The notes: generated by a model not told the origin, from the sequence alone. A stretch of 64,000 nt of DNA from Flavobacterium aciduliphilum (GCF_003268855.1 NZ_QLSZ01000005.1:62001-126000), one strand, 5' to 3'; shown: positions 9,323 through 18,548, counted from the first letter of the stretch. Translations and numbers: made by a program.

Positions 9323-9339
9323 CGTGAATTGGAGCTTTT
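9308..9339 (-). terminator. intrinsic terminator after the 9375 gene
   Basis: An 11-bp perfect stem, AAAAGCTCCAA / TTGGAGCTTTT, with a six-base loop and, on the leftward strand, a T-rich tail. It lies 36 bases beyond the stop at 9375 and shares bases with the next promoter. Confidence 0.8.
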
Positions 9340-9374
9340 CATTTTATCATCCTGAACTTGTTTCAGGAACTAAA

Positions 9375-11147
9375 TTATTCAATGACTAATTTTTTAGTAG
9401 CAGTTTTACCTTCTTCAGTAATTTGAACCATGTAAACACCAGCGGTTAAGCTAGAGATATTTAACATATTCTGAGAAGTCGTTGCGTTTAAAACTTGTTT
9501 TCCTAACACATCATAGATAGCTACATTTTTCTCAGAGTTTACATCAGATTCTATGTGTAACACTCCGTTAGATACTGGATTTGGATAAACCTTTAAACCA
9601 GAAATTGCAGCAACTTCATTTGTATTTAATAACCCACCAATAGTAGTAGCAATTCTCAATTCATCAACTGTAATTGATGGTGTAGATGTTGATTGATCTT
9701 GTCTTAACAAAAACCCACCTAAAGTTGCAATTGCAGTTGTAGGCGTATCTGTTAAATTTGGTGTTGAAGAAGCTGTTAATGAAGCTAAATTTGGATTAAA
9801 CCAAGCTTTTAAAGAATTTGCAGTAAAATCATACCCTAAAACAACTAAAACTGTATCTCCAACATTGAAAAGCGTAGGATCATAGTTTGTAGTAGATGTT
9901 CCAGATGTTAACCCTAATTGGTATTGTGAACCATTCTTTTTGATAAATAATCTACCTTTAAAATTAGAAGCAACACCATCAGTTAAAACTGCAAAATAAG
10001 CTTCTGTTAAATCTGTTGTTACATTAGAATAATCTGTAACATTAACTAAAAATGATGCAAACAATGTTCCATCTGTTGCTGTAGTCGCTGTAAATGGAGC
10101 ATGGCATTCTTTTCCAGCACCTGAAAAAGAAATTGAATTACCAGACGATGTTAATCCTGTATAAGATAAATCACCAGAAACAACAGAAATATCATCTCCT
10201 GAGTTTGCGTTTGACCACGTTTGTTGAGCTCCTAATGCAGACCCAACAGTGTAATTAAAGGGTTCAATAAAAGGCAAAGCATTTACTGGCTTACATTCTG
10301 GCGCTGTAATAGTAGCAGAATAAGAGCATACTCCATTAGTGATATTTACAGTAATACCTGTTCCTTCTGTAATACCAGAAATCGTGATATTACCAGCTGC
10401 AACTGTGTTTGGGTTATCACCACCAACAGTTCCCGCTGAAGGTGTAATAACATAAGAACCAGAGCCTGCTCCAGTATAAGGAATTGTAGCTGTATAAGTA
10501 TCTATTCCAGAGGTTATTGCATCACAAGCAGTTGTTGCAGAAGCCAAAACTAAAGTACAACTTGCATTATAATTGTAAATTTTTAAATCATCAATTCTAA
10601 ATTGTGCAGATAATGGAACTGCTGCTGTAGAAGGTTGTGTAAATCTTAATGACAAAGTAGAAGACGAAGGGATTTGACCTCCTGTAACTGTTACTAATGT
10701 CCAACCTGAACCTGTTGGAGTAAAGGTAATAGGAGTCCATGTTGTACCCCCATTTGTACTTTGTTCAACTGTTAATTGTGCTGTTGTAGTACTTGAGGTA
10801 TTGTAACCAAAAGACATTTGAAGATTTGCAGCAGAATAAGCAGACGTATTAATACCATCTACTTGAAAAAAATGACCAACATTAGTTGTTGCAGACAAGA
10901 AGATGTTCCCACCAGCAGAAAAACCAGTGTACCCACTTGAAGGAGAAGTAATTCTAACACTTGTAGCACCTGTTGTTCCTGTATAAACAATAGGAGCAGA
11001 ATTTTGAAACGTCGCTGGGGATGTTCCAGCAACATAATTCGCTACAGTTGTACTACCTGTAGGAGTACCAAAATTTTCTGAGTAAATCGTTTGTCCAAAT
11101 GACATTGATGCTACTGCAAGAAACAGTAAAGAGTAAAGTTTTTTCAT
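9375..11147 (-). CDS. secreted multidomain protein with T9SS type A sorting domain
   Basis: A 590-residue secreted protein. ATG 11147 gives a normal signal peptide (MKKLYSLLFLAVASMSFGQ); the frame extending to 11174 adds nine residues and is less likely. Residues about 20-180 form a beta-sandwich typical of choice-of-anchor modules (IYSENFGTPTGSTT, FRIDDLKIYNYN). A central part with paired Cys follows, then a second jelly-roll-like region (FIEPFNYTVGSALG, ITVDELRIATT). The end (LKVYPNPVSNGVLHIES, AIYDVLGKQVL, LTAGVYMVQI, KKLVIE) is a complete T9SS type A tail. Ser/Thr/Gly-rich composition fits an extracellular protein. Upstream, TATCTTTG near 11180 reads leftward as a likely -7 element. Function beyond secretion is unknown. 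Confidence 0.88.
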   Translation of the reverse strand: MKKLYSLLFLAVASMSFGQTIYSENFGTPTGSTTVANYVAGTSPATFQNSAPIVYTGTTGATSVRITSPSSGYTGFSAGGNIFLSATTNVGHFFQVDGINTSAYSAANLQMSFGYNTSSTTTAQLTVEQSTNGGTTWTPITFTPTGSGWTLVTVTGGQIPSSSTLSLRFTQPSTAAVPLSAQFRIDDLKIYNYNASCTLVLASATTACDAITSGIDTYTATIPYTGAGSGSYVITPSAGTVGGDNPNTVAAGNITISGITEGTGITVNITNGVCSYSATITAPECKPVNALPFIEPFNYTVGSALGAQQTWSNANSGDDISVVSGDLSYTGLTSSGNSISFSGAGKECHAPFTATTATDGTLFASFLVNVTDYSNVTTDLTEAYFAVLTDGVASNFKGRLFIKKNGSQYQLGLTSGTSTTNYDPTLFNVGDTVLVVLGYDFTANSLKAWFNPNLASLTASSTPNLTDTPTTAIATLGGFLLRQDQSTSTPSITVDELRIATTIGGLLNTNEVAAISGLKVYPNPVSNGVLHIESDVNSEKNVAIYDVLGKQVLNATTSQNMLNISSLTAGVYMVQITEEGKTATKKLVIE

Positions 11148-11241
11148 AATTTTTACAATAAAAATAGTCCACAAAGATAATCACTATTTTTATAAATAAA
11201 AAAAATCAAAGTAAAAAAATAGTTATCAAACAGATAACAAA

Positions 11242-11577
11242 CTACTTGATTATTAGTTTTCTAGTAGCTATAATTTCATTCTCTTTAACTTGAATGATGT
11301 AAATCCCAGGAGTCAAAGCACTAATATTAAGCTCTTTGGAAGTTAAAAGAGTTTGAAGTACTTTTTTACCAAGCACATCAAATATTACGATGTCTTTATC
11401 GTAATTATATTTTGAAGTAATATAAATCCTATCTCCATTGGTAGGATTAGGATATACACTTAATCCTTCAATAGTATTCTCTTGAAACCTTGAAGTCGAT
11501 TTACTCTCTTGAGCCAAAACACTACTCGTACTCAAGCAAAGAAATAAAAGCGAGATGTAAAAGTAATTTTTTATCAT
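11242..11577 (-). CDS. minimal secreted protein: signal peptide plus T9SS type A tail
   Basis: Only 111 residues. A Sec signal (MIKNYFYISLLFLCLSTSSVLAQ) is followed by about 15 linker residues and then directly by the sorting domain: LSVYPNPTNGDRIYITS, DIVIFDVLGKKVLQ, LTPGIYIIQVKE and RKLIIK. There is no cargo domain. The tail closely resembles that of the neighbour at 9375, so it may derive from a duplication in which the cargo was lost, or it may be a genuine small T9SS substrate. The reading frame is intact and starts with ATG. It reads in the same direction as its neighbour, with 94 bases between the two. Confidence 0.8.
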   Translation of the reverse strand: MIKNYFYISLLFLCLSTSSVLAQESKSTSRFQENTIEGLSVYPNPTNGDRIYITSKYNYDKDIVIFDVLGKKVLQTLLTSKELNISALTPGIYIIQVKENEIIATRKLIIK

Positions 11578-11761
11578 GGAGTGATTTGTTTACAGCAAAT
11601 ATACTATTTTTTTCAAAAACAATGCCAAATTAACATTTTTTTTGATTTTCTTAATGTTATTTTAATGCAACTACATTAAGTTAGTGTTAATTGATTCAAA
11701 AACATGCGAAATTGAATGTTAAAATTGTAATTTTACCATCTTAAACTTTCACAAACATTTT

Positions 11762-12445
11762 ATGAAAAAGAAAGATATAAAGATTTTATTGGTTGATGAC
11801 GAGATCGATATTTTGGAAATAGTTGGGTATAATCTTGGACAAGAAGGATACAAGATTAGTACGGCATCCAATGGAAAAGAAGCCGTTCAAATGGCAAAAA
11901 AAGAACGACCCCATCTTATCATTATGGATGTGATGATGCCTGAAATGGATGGAATGGAAGCTTGCGAACTGATAAGAAAAATCCCAGAACTACAAAATGT
12001 AATTATCACATTTTTAACGGCTAGAAGTGAAGATTATTCTCAAGTAGCGGGTTTTGATGCAGGTGCAGATGATTACATTTCAAAACCTATCAAGCCCAAA
12101 TTACTTGTTAGTAAAGTAAAAGCACTTTTGAGACGTTTACAAGATGATTCTGTAGCAAGTGATAATTTACACGTTGGCGGCATTGAAATTAACCGAGAAG
12201 AATATAAAATTGTAGTTAATGGAAATGAAATCATTCTTCCTCGTAAAGAATTTGAATTATGTTATTTATTAGCTTCTAAGCCCGGAAAAGTTTTTAAAAG
12301 AGAAGAAATTTTGGATAAAGTATGGGGAAATGAAGTGATTGTAGGAGGAAGAACTATAGATGTTCATATCCGAAAACTTAGAGAAAAAATTGGAGAAGAC
12401 CTTTTTAAAACAATTAAAGGAGTCGGATATAAGTTTGATGCATAA
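11762..12445 (+). CDS. OmpR/PhoB-family response regulator
   Basis: A 227-residue two-component regulator. The receiver domain (residues 1-120) has the acidic pocket LLVDDEID, phospho-acceptor Asp in IIMDVMMPEMDG (about residue 55), Thr/Ser in FLTARSED and Lys in YISKPIKP. Residues 130-227 form the OmpR-type winged helix (LPRKEFELCYLLASKPGKV, GRTIDVHIRKLREKIGED, IKGVGYKF). The partner kinase starts 25 bases after the stop, so the two form an operon. The closest match by overall form is PhoB/PhoR-type phosphate sensing, but no pst genes are in view. The upstream region holds no exact TAnnTTTG element. Confidence 0.9.
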   Translation: MKKKDIKILLVDDEIDILEIVGYNLGQEGYKISTASNGKEAVQMAKKERPHLIIMDVMMPEMDGMEACELIRKIPELQNVIITFLTARSEDYSQVAGFDAGADDYISKPIKPKLLVSKVKALLRRLQDDSVASDNLHVGGIEINREEYKIVVNGNEIILPRKEFELCYLLASKPGKVFKREEILDKVWGNEVIVGGRTIDVHIRKLREKIGEDLFKTIKGVGYKFDA

Positions 12446-12470
12446 AAACAAAATGACTTACCTCACTTAA

Positions 12471-13514
12471 ATGGGATTGACTTTTAAAAAGACATATACT
12501 TTTGCTGTAGTATCAACTTTTTATATTACACTGTTTTCTACTTCTTTAGTAGCTTTATTGTTATTGTTTTTTGCCAAATTTTCACTTCCCTTTTGTGCTA
12601 TTTTTGCAATTGGCATCGCTTTTTTTTCTTTTTTTGTTATCCAATATAGAGTGGAACATTTCATCTACAGAAGAGTCAAAAAAATCTATGACGATGTTTC
12701 TTTATTAGACTCTACGACCTTGCGCACTCAATCCATAACCACTGATATGGCCACTTTAACCAGAGAAGTAAAGAAATTTGCCACAGATAAAAAAATTGAA
12801 ATCGAAAATCTTAAAGTCAGAGAAGAATATCGAAGAGAATTTATGGGAAACGTGTCTCATGAATTAAAAACTCCTTTATTTACGGTTCAAGGCTACCTTT
12901 CAACTTTATTAGATGGAGCGATGAAAAACAAAGAGCTTCGAAAAAAATACATCGAAAGAGCAGAAAAAGGCGTGGAACGATTGATTTACATCGTTGAAGA
13001 TTTAGATATGATTTCAAAATTGGAGATGGGTGAATTAAATTTAGAGTACTCCCAATTTAATATAGTAGAATTGATTCAGAATGTTTTTGATTTACTAGAA
13101 ATGAGTGCCGACAAAAAGAACATCATTTTAATGCTCGACAGAAAATACAACAAACCCATTTATGTCAATGCCGACAAAGAAAAAATTCAACAAGTTGTGA
13201 CAAATTTAGTGATGAACTCCATTAAATACGGCAAAGAAAACGGCACTACAGAAGTCTCTATTGAGGATTTAGTAAACAATAAAATTATTGTTCGAATACG
13301 AGATAACGGTGAGGGTATTGAAAAACACTACATTCCTAGGCTTTTTGAACGTTTTTTTAGAGTAGATAAAAGTGGCGCGCGTAGTGAAGGGGGTTCGGGA
13401 TTAGGACTCTCTATTGTGAAACACATTATAGAAGGTCACGATGAAAAAATCTATGTAGAAAGCGAATATGGAATCGGATCAGAATTTTCTTTTACTTTAG
13501 AAAAGTTCGAATAA
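12471..13514 (+). CDS. PhoR-like membrane sensor histidine kinase
   Basis: A 347-residue kinase that pairs with the regulator upstream. Two membrane helices lie at residues about 9-33 and 37-57 with almost no periplasmic loop, so it probably senses within the membrane or through a partner. A linker leads to the HisKA box GNVSHELKTPLFTVQG (His near residue 131). The catalytic domain has an N box VTNLVMNSIKYGKENG, G1 VRIRDNGEGIEKHYIPRLFERFFR and G2 GGSGLGLSIVKHII. No PAS domain is present, unlike E. coli PhoR. The last 18 bases overlap the end of the convergent glycosyltransferase gene. Confidence 0.9.
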   Translation: MGLTFKKTYTFAVVSTFYITLFSTSLVALLLLFFAKFSLPFCAIFAIGIAFFSFFVIQYRVEHFIYRRVKKIYDDVSLLDSTTLRTQSITTDMATLTREVKKFATDKKIEIENLKVREEYRREFMGNVSHELKTPLFTVQGYLSTLLDGAMKNKELRKKYIERAEKGVERLIYIVEDLDMISKLEMGELNLEYSQFNIVELIQNVFDLLEMSADKKNIILMLDRKYNKPIYVNADKEKIQQVVTNLVMNSIKYGKENGTTEVSIEDLVNNKIIVRIRDNGEGIEKHYIPRLFERFFRVDKSGARSEGGSGLGLSIVKHIIEGHDEKIYVESEYGIGSEFSFTLEKFE

Positions 13515-14567
13515 GCTTTCCCAATCTACCACTAAATTGGGATCTTTAAATCTTAAATATAGCTTTACTTCTTCTAAGCGTTCAATTTTGAAATATTCTT
13601 GTTTACAATAAGAGATAACGCCGCTTTTCTTGAATTTTCTTGCTAAATATTCTTGCTCATATTGACCAGGAGTTGGAATAAAAAAAGCATTTTTTTCTAG
13701 TTTTACCAATTCCATTATAGTTGTATAACCCGATCGGCAGAGAATAATATCACTTTCATTAAAAGCTACTTCTAACTCATTGGTTTGCATATAATTGTAA
13801 AAAGTAATGTTGTTTTTCTTTAAAACACGTTGAGAGGCTTCTATGACTCCATTTACAAACAGTACATTTCCTTGATAATGCTCTAATTCTTCTGTTATTT
13901 TTTGTTCAAGAATACCTCTTTGAGGTTCTGGTCCAGAAAGGATAACCATCAAATCATATTTTTTTGGAATGTATTTTTTTTCAAATCGGCTTAGAATTCC
14001 AATATATTTTAGGTTAAAATTTTGAGCTTGATTTGGGGTTAAATGACCCAATTGTCCAGAAAAATTCTGAAGCCCTTCCATATCTGGAATCCAACATTCT
14101 GTAAATTTTTTGATATAGTATTGATGCGCTTTTGTGGTTAGCCAAGTTGTAGTCCCTGATAAAACATTCAGTTGATGCGTAATAATAACCGATTTTAAAT
14201 TCCTATTTCTAACCCCCAATCGATTGTCTGAAATAATACCATTCAATTGGTATTCTTCAACCCATTGTTTGACAAGTTTTTTTTCGACTTTAATCGCTTT
14301 CAAAATTTTAGGAAGTTTTTTTATGATATTCCATTTAAAATTACGAGCTCTTTTGGAATATTCAATTCCATAGGAAGGCAATTCTAAACTCTTCAAATGA
14401 GGAAATTCTTTAGCAAGTAATTGTAAGGCATTTCCATCAGAAGCCAATATGGGGGTAAAGCCATTTCTCTCTAATTCTTTTATAATTGGAATGCATCGAG
14501 TCGCATGTCCTAGCCCCCAATTTAGTGGAGCTACCAATATGTTTTTCTGTTTTGAATTAGAATTCAT
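13497..14567 (-). CDS. MurG-like glycosyltransferase family protein
   Basis: A 356-residue GT-B fold glycosyltransferase. The amino-terminal motif LVAPLNWGLGHATRCIPIIKEL (residues about 11-32, given in part) is the glycine-rich acceptor loop shared by MurG and UDP-glycosyltransferases. The carboxyl half has the donor-site segment DIILCRSGYTTIMELV and FFIPTPGQYEQEYLA, as in GT28. Bacteroidota relatives are usually annotated as UDP-glycosyltransferases of unknown substrate; it is too divergent to be MurG itself. ATG 14567 fits. It converges with the histidine kinase gene, overlapping 18 bases, and diverges from trmB with 93 bases between. Confidence 0.8.
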   Translation of the reverse strand: MNSNSKQKNILVAPLNWGLGHATRCIPIIKELERNGFTPILASDGNALQLLAKEFPHLKSLELPSYGIEYSKRARNFKWNIIKKLPKILKAIKVEKKLVKQWVEEYQLNGIISDNRLGVRNRNLKSVIITHQLNVLSGTTTWLTTKAHQYYIKKFTECWIPDMEGLQNFSGQLGHLTPNQAQNFNLKYIGILSRFEKKYIPKKYDLMVILSGPEPQRGILEQKITEELEHYQGNVLFVNGVIEASQRVLKKNNITFYNYMQTNELEVAFNESDIILCRSGYTTIMELVKLEKNAFFIPTPGQYEQEYLARKFKKSGVISYCKQEYFKIERLEEVKLYLRFKDPNLVVDWESLFELF

Positions 14568-14660
14568 TAATATACAGTTAGTTGTGTTTAAGAGCGCAAG
14601 ATAAAAAAATATTCTTATATCATATATTTATTTAATTTTGTCAAAATATTAAATTTTATC

Positions 14661-15335
14661 GTGGGAAGTAAAAATAAACTCAAAAGATTCAAAGAAAACT
14701 ATACTTTTCAAAACGTTTTTCAACCAACAAGAGAAGAAGTTATAAATAATAGTTTTCTGTTTAAAGGAAAATGGAATCATGATTTTTTCCAAAACGACAA
14801 CCCTATTATTGTAGAGTTGGGTTGCGGAAAAGGAGAATATACTGTGGAGCTTGCAAAACGTTTTCCCGAAAAAAATTTTATTGGGATTGATATTAAAGGA
14901 GCACGATTTTGGCGAGGTGCAAAAACTGCTGTTGAAGACCGTATGCAAAACGTGGCTTTTGTTCGTACACAAATAGAGTTGCTCGATTTTATTTTTTCTC
15001 AGAAAGAGATTACTGAAATTTGGATTACCTTTCCCGATCCTCAAATTAAGTATAAAAGAACAAAACATCGGATGACAAATTCCTCTTTTCTACAATTGTA
15101 TAAAAAAGTATTAAAGGAGGATGGGATTGTTAATTTAAAAACAGATTCCGAATTTATGCATGGCTATACTCTTGGGTTGTTGCATGGCGAAGGGCATGAG
15201 GTGCTTTATTCAAATCATAATATCTATCACAATGAAGGCGCTCCCGATGAAGTTACTTCCATTCAAACTTTTTATGAAAAACAATATTTGGAAATCAATA
15301 AAGCCATTACCTATATTAAATTCAAAATAAAATAA
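14661..15335 (+). CDS. trmB: tRNA (guanine-N7)-methyltransferase
   Basis: Methylates G46 of tRNA variable loops using S-adenosylmethionine. The 224-residue frame has the SAM loop VELGCGKGEYTVELAKRFP (residues about 52-70), acidic strand FIGIDIKGARFWRGAK and the family signature ITFPDPQIKYKRTKHRM (near residue 120-136). The end GAPDEVTSIQTFYEKQYLE resembles the conserved T-x-[FY]-E motif region. The start is GTG at 14661; the upstream sequence contains stops and MGSKNKLKRF matches flavobacterial relatives. It is followed 22 bases later by a LysE-type exporter gene in the same direction. Confidence 0.93.
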   Translation: MGSKNKLKRFKENYTFQNVFQPTREEVINNSFLFKGKWNHDFFQNDNPIIVELGCGKGEYTVELAKRFPEKNFIGIDIKGARFWRGAKTAVEDRMQNVAFVRTQIELLDFIFSQKEITEIWITFPDPQIKYKRTKHRMTNSSFLQLYKKVLKEDGIVNLKTDSEFMHGYTLGLLHGEGHEVLYSNHNIYHNEGAPDEVTSIQTFYEKQYLEINKAITYIKFKIK

Positions 15336-15357
15336 TATATACTTTTATATTTAGCAG

Positions 15358-15999
15358 ATGCCTGTCATTATCCCATTACTTTTCGGATTTGTTTTTTCCT
15401 TTATTGGGGTAATTCCACCTGGCTTAATAAATATTACAGCGGCCAAAGTAAGTATGACAGACGGAAAGAAAAGGGCTTTTATGTTTGTTTTGGGAGCTTT
15501 ACTCGTTATTTTTTTTCAAACGTATATTTCTGTAATCTTTGCTCACTATATCAATAGCCACAAAGAAATTGATTTAATTTTACGTGAAATTGGCCTTTTG
15601 ATTTTTGTGGTATTGACAATCTATTTTTTAAAATTTGCAAAACCACCCCAATTACAAGATAAAAAAATTGATGTAAAAAGTAAACGAAGTCGTTTTTTTA
15701 TGGGAATGTTTATCTCGGCTATCAATGTATTTCCCATCCCTTACTATGTTCTTATAAGTTTGACATTAGCTTCTAACAATTCATTTATATTTACAACTAT
15801 TCCTATATACAGTTTTGTTATTGGCGTTGTGTTAGGTTCTTTTACTGTTTTTTATTTTTATGTGATGTTTTTTAATAAAATTGGAGAGAAAGCTACCTTT
15901 GTTTTAAAAAACATCAACACCATATTAGGTATAATTACAGGAATTATTGCCTTTTTCACGTGTATTAATGTCTTAAAAAATTATGTTCATGGAGGATAA
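15358..15999 (+). CDS. LysE-family transporter
   Basis: A 213-residue inner membrane protein with about six hydrophobic segments (around residues 1-25, 38-62, 72-92, 112-135, 145-172, 185-205). The opening GFVFSFIGVIPPGLINITAAK contains the Pro-Pro-Gly pattern of LysE/RhtB exporters, which expel amino acids or similar small molecules. Substrate is not predictable from sequence. It overlaps the following small gene by 11 bases, which implies translational coupling, and it follows trmB by 22 bases. Confidence 0.85.
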   Translation: MPVIIPLLFGFVFSFIGVIPPGLINITAAKVSMTDGKKRAFMFVLGALLVIFFQTYISVIFAHYINSHKEIDLILREIGLLIFVVLTIYFLKFAKPPQLQDKKIDVKSKRSRFFMGMFISAINVFPIPYYVLISLTLASNNSFIFTTIPIYSFVIGVVLGSFTVFYFYVMFFNKIGEKATFVLKNINTILGIITGIIAFFTCINVLKNYVHGG

Positions 16000-16306
16000 C
16001 TTTTTTGAACGCGTTTATCAAATTGTAAAAGAAATACCCGAAGGAAAAGTAACCTCATACGGCGCTATTGCAAAAGCTTTAGGAACTGCACGTTCTGCAA
16101 GAATGGTGGGTTGGGCCATGAATGCTTCTCACAACAGAAATGATATTCCGGCGCATCGTGTAGTGAATAGAAACGGATTGCTTTCTGGAAAACATCACTT
16201 TGAAGGAACAAATTTAATGCAAACTCTTCTAGAAAACGAAGGGATTCAAATTGTAGATAATAAGATTGTAGATTTTGAAAAACATTTTTGGGAACCAAAT
16301 CAATAA
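15989..16306 (+). CDS. alkyltransferase-like (ATL) DNA-binding protein
   Basis: A 105-residue relative of the O6-methylguanine-DNA methyltransferase C-terminal domain. MEDNFFERVYQIVKEIPEGKVTSYG, GTARSARMVGWAMNA and HRVVNRNGLLSG follow the family closely, with the arginine finger RSARMVG. The active-site motif PCHRV is IPAHRVV here (about residues 51-57), so the acceptor Cys is Ala. By family knowledge such ATL proteins bind alkylated guanine and recruit nucleotide excision repair rather than reversing damage. ATG 15989 is preferred over ATG 15983 because homologues start just before the FFERVY helix. It overlaps the LysE gene. Confidence 0.88.
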   Translation: MEDNFFERVYQIVKEIPEGKVTSYGAIAKALGTARSARMVGWAMNASHNRNDIPAHRVVNRNGLLSGKHHFEGTNLMQTLLENEGIQIVDNKIVDFEKHFWEPNQ

Positions 16307-16502
16307 ATGTAAGAATTTACTTTGTAAAAATATTTTTTTTAACTCTTTTTTATTGTATCTATAAAGAGCTTACCTCCTCGCAATCGATATAGTTATACCT
16401 TATTAATATAGAACTATATTTTGGTAACTAATATGACAAAAGTCATGTGATTGATTCCTTTTTAGTAAGAAATTTGTCCTATAATTCATTAAATAATAGG
16501 AT

Positions 16503-17087
16503 ATGGACACGTATAAAACACTTCGGAATTTACTTTTTTTAGGTATAGTACTTTTTATTTCAAATTTTGGATTTTCACAAGATTCCAAGGTAAATATGGC
16601 CGAAAGTAAATTGGTAGTATATGGAACTTCAAATTTGCATGATTGGGATATCGTAGCAAAAGCCATGGCTGGCAAAGCATCTTTTGACCTAGACAACAAC
16701 ACACTACAAAACATTATCAGTTTAGATTTTTCAGTCGAATCAGAGCAATTGTTAAGCGGTAGATCTGGAATGGATGAAAACACCTTTAAAGCATTAAATA
16801 CAAAAAAATACAAAACAATTAATTACAAACTCACAAAAGTTTTAAAAATCATAAAAACCACTGCAAACACCTACTCTGTTGAAGCTCAAGGAGACTTAAT
16901 GATTGCAGGGACAACTAAAAATATTACTCAAAATTTCATTGTTGTGGTTAACGGTAAAAAGGTGTCATTTTCTGGAAAAACAAAAATTACAATGGCACAA
17001 TTTAACATTACTCCACCTACGGCTTTGTTTGGAACCATAAAAACAGGCCCTGATGTATCAGTAGATTTTAAAGTAACCTATAATTAA
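16503..17087 (+). CDS. YceI-family periplasmic lipid-binding protein
   Basis: A 194-residue exported protein. The amino end holds a signal anchor ending GFSQ (about residue 26). The rest is YceI-like: AESKLVVYGTSNLHDWDI, GKASFDLDNN, MDENTFKALNTKKY and GDLMIAGTTKNITQNF, ending GPDVSVDFKVTYN. The YceI fold is a lipocalin-like barrel that binds isoprenoids or polyprenyl chains; the ligand here is not known. It begins the set 16503-19115 with an outer membrane barrel protein 22 bases downstream and a second YceI-like protein after that. The 196 bp upstream hold no gene or clear promoter. Confidence 0.85.
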   Translation: MDTYKTLRNLLFLGIVLFISNFGFSQDSKVNMAESKLVVYGTSNLHDWDIVAKAMAGKASFDLDNNTLQNIISLDFSVESEQLLSGRSGMDENTFKALNTKKYKTINYKLTKVLKIIKTTANTYSVEAQGDLMIAGTTKNITQNFIVVVNGKKVSFSGKTKITMAQFNITPPTALFGTIKTGPDVSVDFKVTYN

Positions 17088-17109
17088 TACAAAATTTAAT
17101 ACGATTATT

Positions 17110-18498
17110 ATGAAAACAATTATTAGAGTATCGTTAGTAGTGGTAGCTTTGTTTTTAACTACCAACATTAAGGCACAAACTTTTGGTAATGTGCAAAATT
17201 TAATTCCTAGAAATAAAGATGGAATTAATGTATTTGATGTAAGAAAAGATAGCGCTCAATTTAAAGGTGTAAGTGTATATCTAGGAGGTGCTTTTGCTTT
17301 ACAATTTCAAGCATTAAATTCCTTTAATGACCAAGACGCAGCTACATTGCCTTCATCAATTGTAAACTATAGATTGAATAATCTATCTAACAACTTAAAC
17401 TTACCAATAGCTAATATGACATTTGGTGCACAATTGGCTGATGGAGTTCGAGTAAATTTAGACTTATACCTTTCTGCAAGACACCACAATGAAACTTGGG
17501 TTAAAGGAGGTTATTTACAAATTGACAAATTAGACTTCATCAAAAAAGATTTCTTAAAAGACTTTATGAAATATGCTACTATTAAAGTAGGTCAAATGGA
17601 AAATAACTATGGTGATGCACATTTTAGAAGATCTGACAATGGTAGTACACTAGTAAATCCATTTATTGAAAATAATATTATGGATGCCTTTATTACAGAA
17701 CCAGGTGTTGAATTATATTATAATAGAAGTGGTTTCGTAAGTATGTTGGGTGTAACAAACTCAAAACTAAATCAAAATGTTGCTGAATTTGTTCCTAATG
17801 CCCCTACTGCAACGGCTCCAAATCCTAACACTACAGTGAGTCCTACAATTTTGGCTAAATTTGGATACGACAAACAAATCGACAAAGATTTAAGAATCCG
17901 ATTGACAGGATCATTATACCACGTATCTAATATGAGTAGTGCTTTGTACGCCTCAGATAGAGCAGGTAGTCACTATTATGCAGTAATGACACACCAAGCT
18001 TATACAGGTGCAGGTGGAGCAGCCATAGCAAGTAATTTTGATGTAACTGCAAATAAAGATACAGGAAGATTTAACCCAAATTTTGGAAACTGGGCTACCT
18101 CAATTATGATAAACCCATTCATTAAATACAGAGGACTTGAATTATTTGGAACTTTAGAATTCGCATCAGGAGGTGATTATAAAGGAACAGACGAAACAAG
18201 AAAAGTAAATCAATATGCAGGTGATGTGCTTTATAGATTTGGAACTACTGAAAATTTCTTTGTAGGGTTAAAATATAACACAGTTACTGGAAAATTAGCC
18301 AATGCAGATACAGACGCGATAAGCATTAATAGAATTGAAACAAGTGTTGGTTGGTTCATGACAAAAAACATTCTTGCCAAACTAGCTTATATTAACCAAA
18401 ATTATAAAAACTTTAGTCAGTTTACAGCAGGAAATCCAAATGACTTCTATGGTGGAAGATTTAATGGATTAATGTTCGAATCTGTAATTACATTCTAA
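17110..18498 (+). CDS. outer membrane beta-barrel (porin-like) protein
   Basis: A 462-residue protein with a cleaved signal (MKTIIRVSLVVVALFLTTNIKAQ). The mature part alternates amphipathic strands with turns and aromatic girdle residues and ends VITF, a terminal phenylalanine as in outer membrane barrels. Segments such as GGAFALQFQALN, MTFGAQLADGVRVNLDLYLSA and IKVGQMENNYGDAHFRRSD resemble phosphate-selective/carbohydrate porin-type barrels of Bacteroidota, though I cannot assign a substrate. It is between two YceI-type genes and is followed directly by a terminator. Confidence 0.78.
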   Translation: MKTIIRVSLVVVALFLTTNIKAQTFGNVQNLIPRNKDGINVFDVRKDSAQFKGVSVYLGGAFALQFQALNSFNDQDAATLPSSIVNYRLNNLSNNLNLPIANMTFGAQLADGVRVNLDLYLSARHHNETWVKGGYLQIDKLDFIKKDFLKDFMKYATIKVGQMENNYGDAHFRRSDNGSTLVNPFIENNIMDAFITEPGVELYYNRSGFVSMLGVTNSKLNQNVAEFVPNAPTATAPNPNTTVSPTILAKFGYDKQIDKDLRIRLTGSLYHVSNMSSALYASDRAGSHYYAVMTHQAYTGAGGAAIASNFDVTANKDTGRFNPNFGNWATSIMINPFIKYRGLELFGTLEFASGGDYKGTDETRKVNQYAGDVLYRFGTTENFFVGLKYNTVTGKLANADTDAISINRIETSVGWFMTKNILAKLAYINQNYKNFSQFTAGNPNDFYGGRFNGLMFESVITF

Positions 18499-18508
18499 AA
18501 ACTAAAAA

Positions 18509-18538
18509 AAAAGAGAAATGCTAAAAGCATTTCTCTTT
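18509..18538 (+). terminator. intrinsic terminator after the barrel gene
   Basis: A 12-bp stem, AAAGAGAAATGC / GCATTTCTCTTT, with a TAAAA loop, starting 11 bases after the stop. The following T run is short, so termination may be partial. Confidence 0.7.
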
Positions 18539-18548
18539 GTCAAAAATC

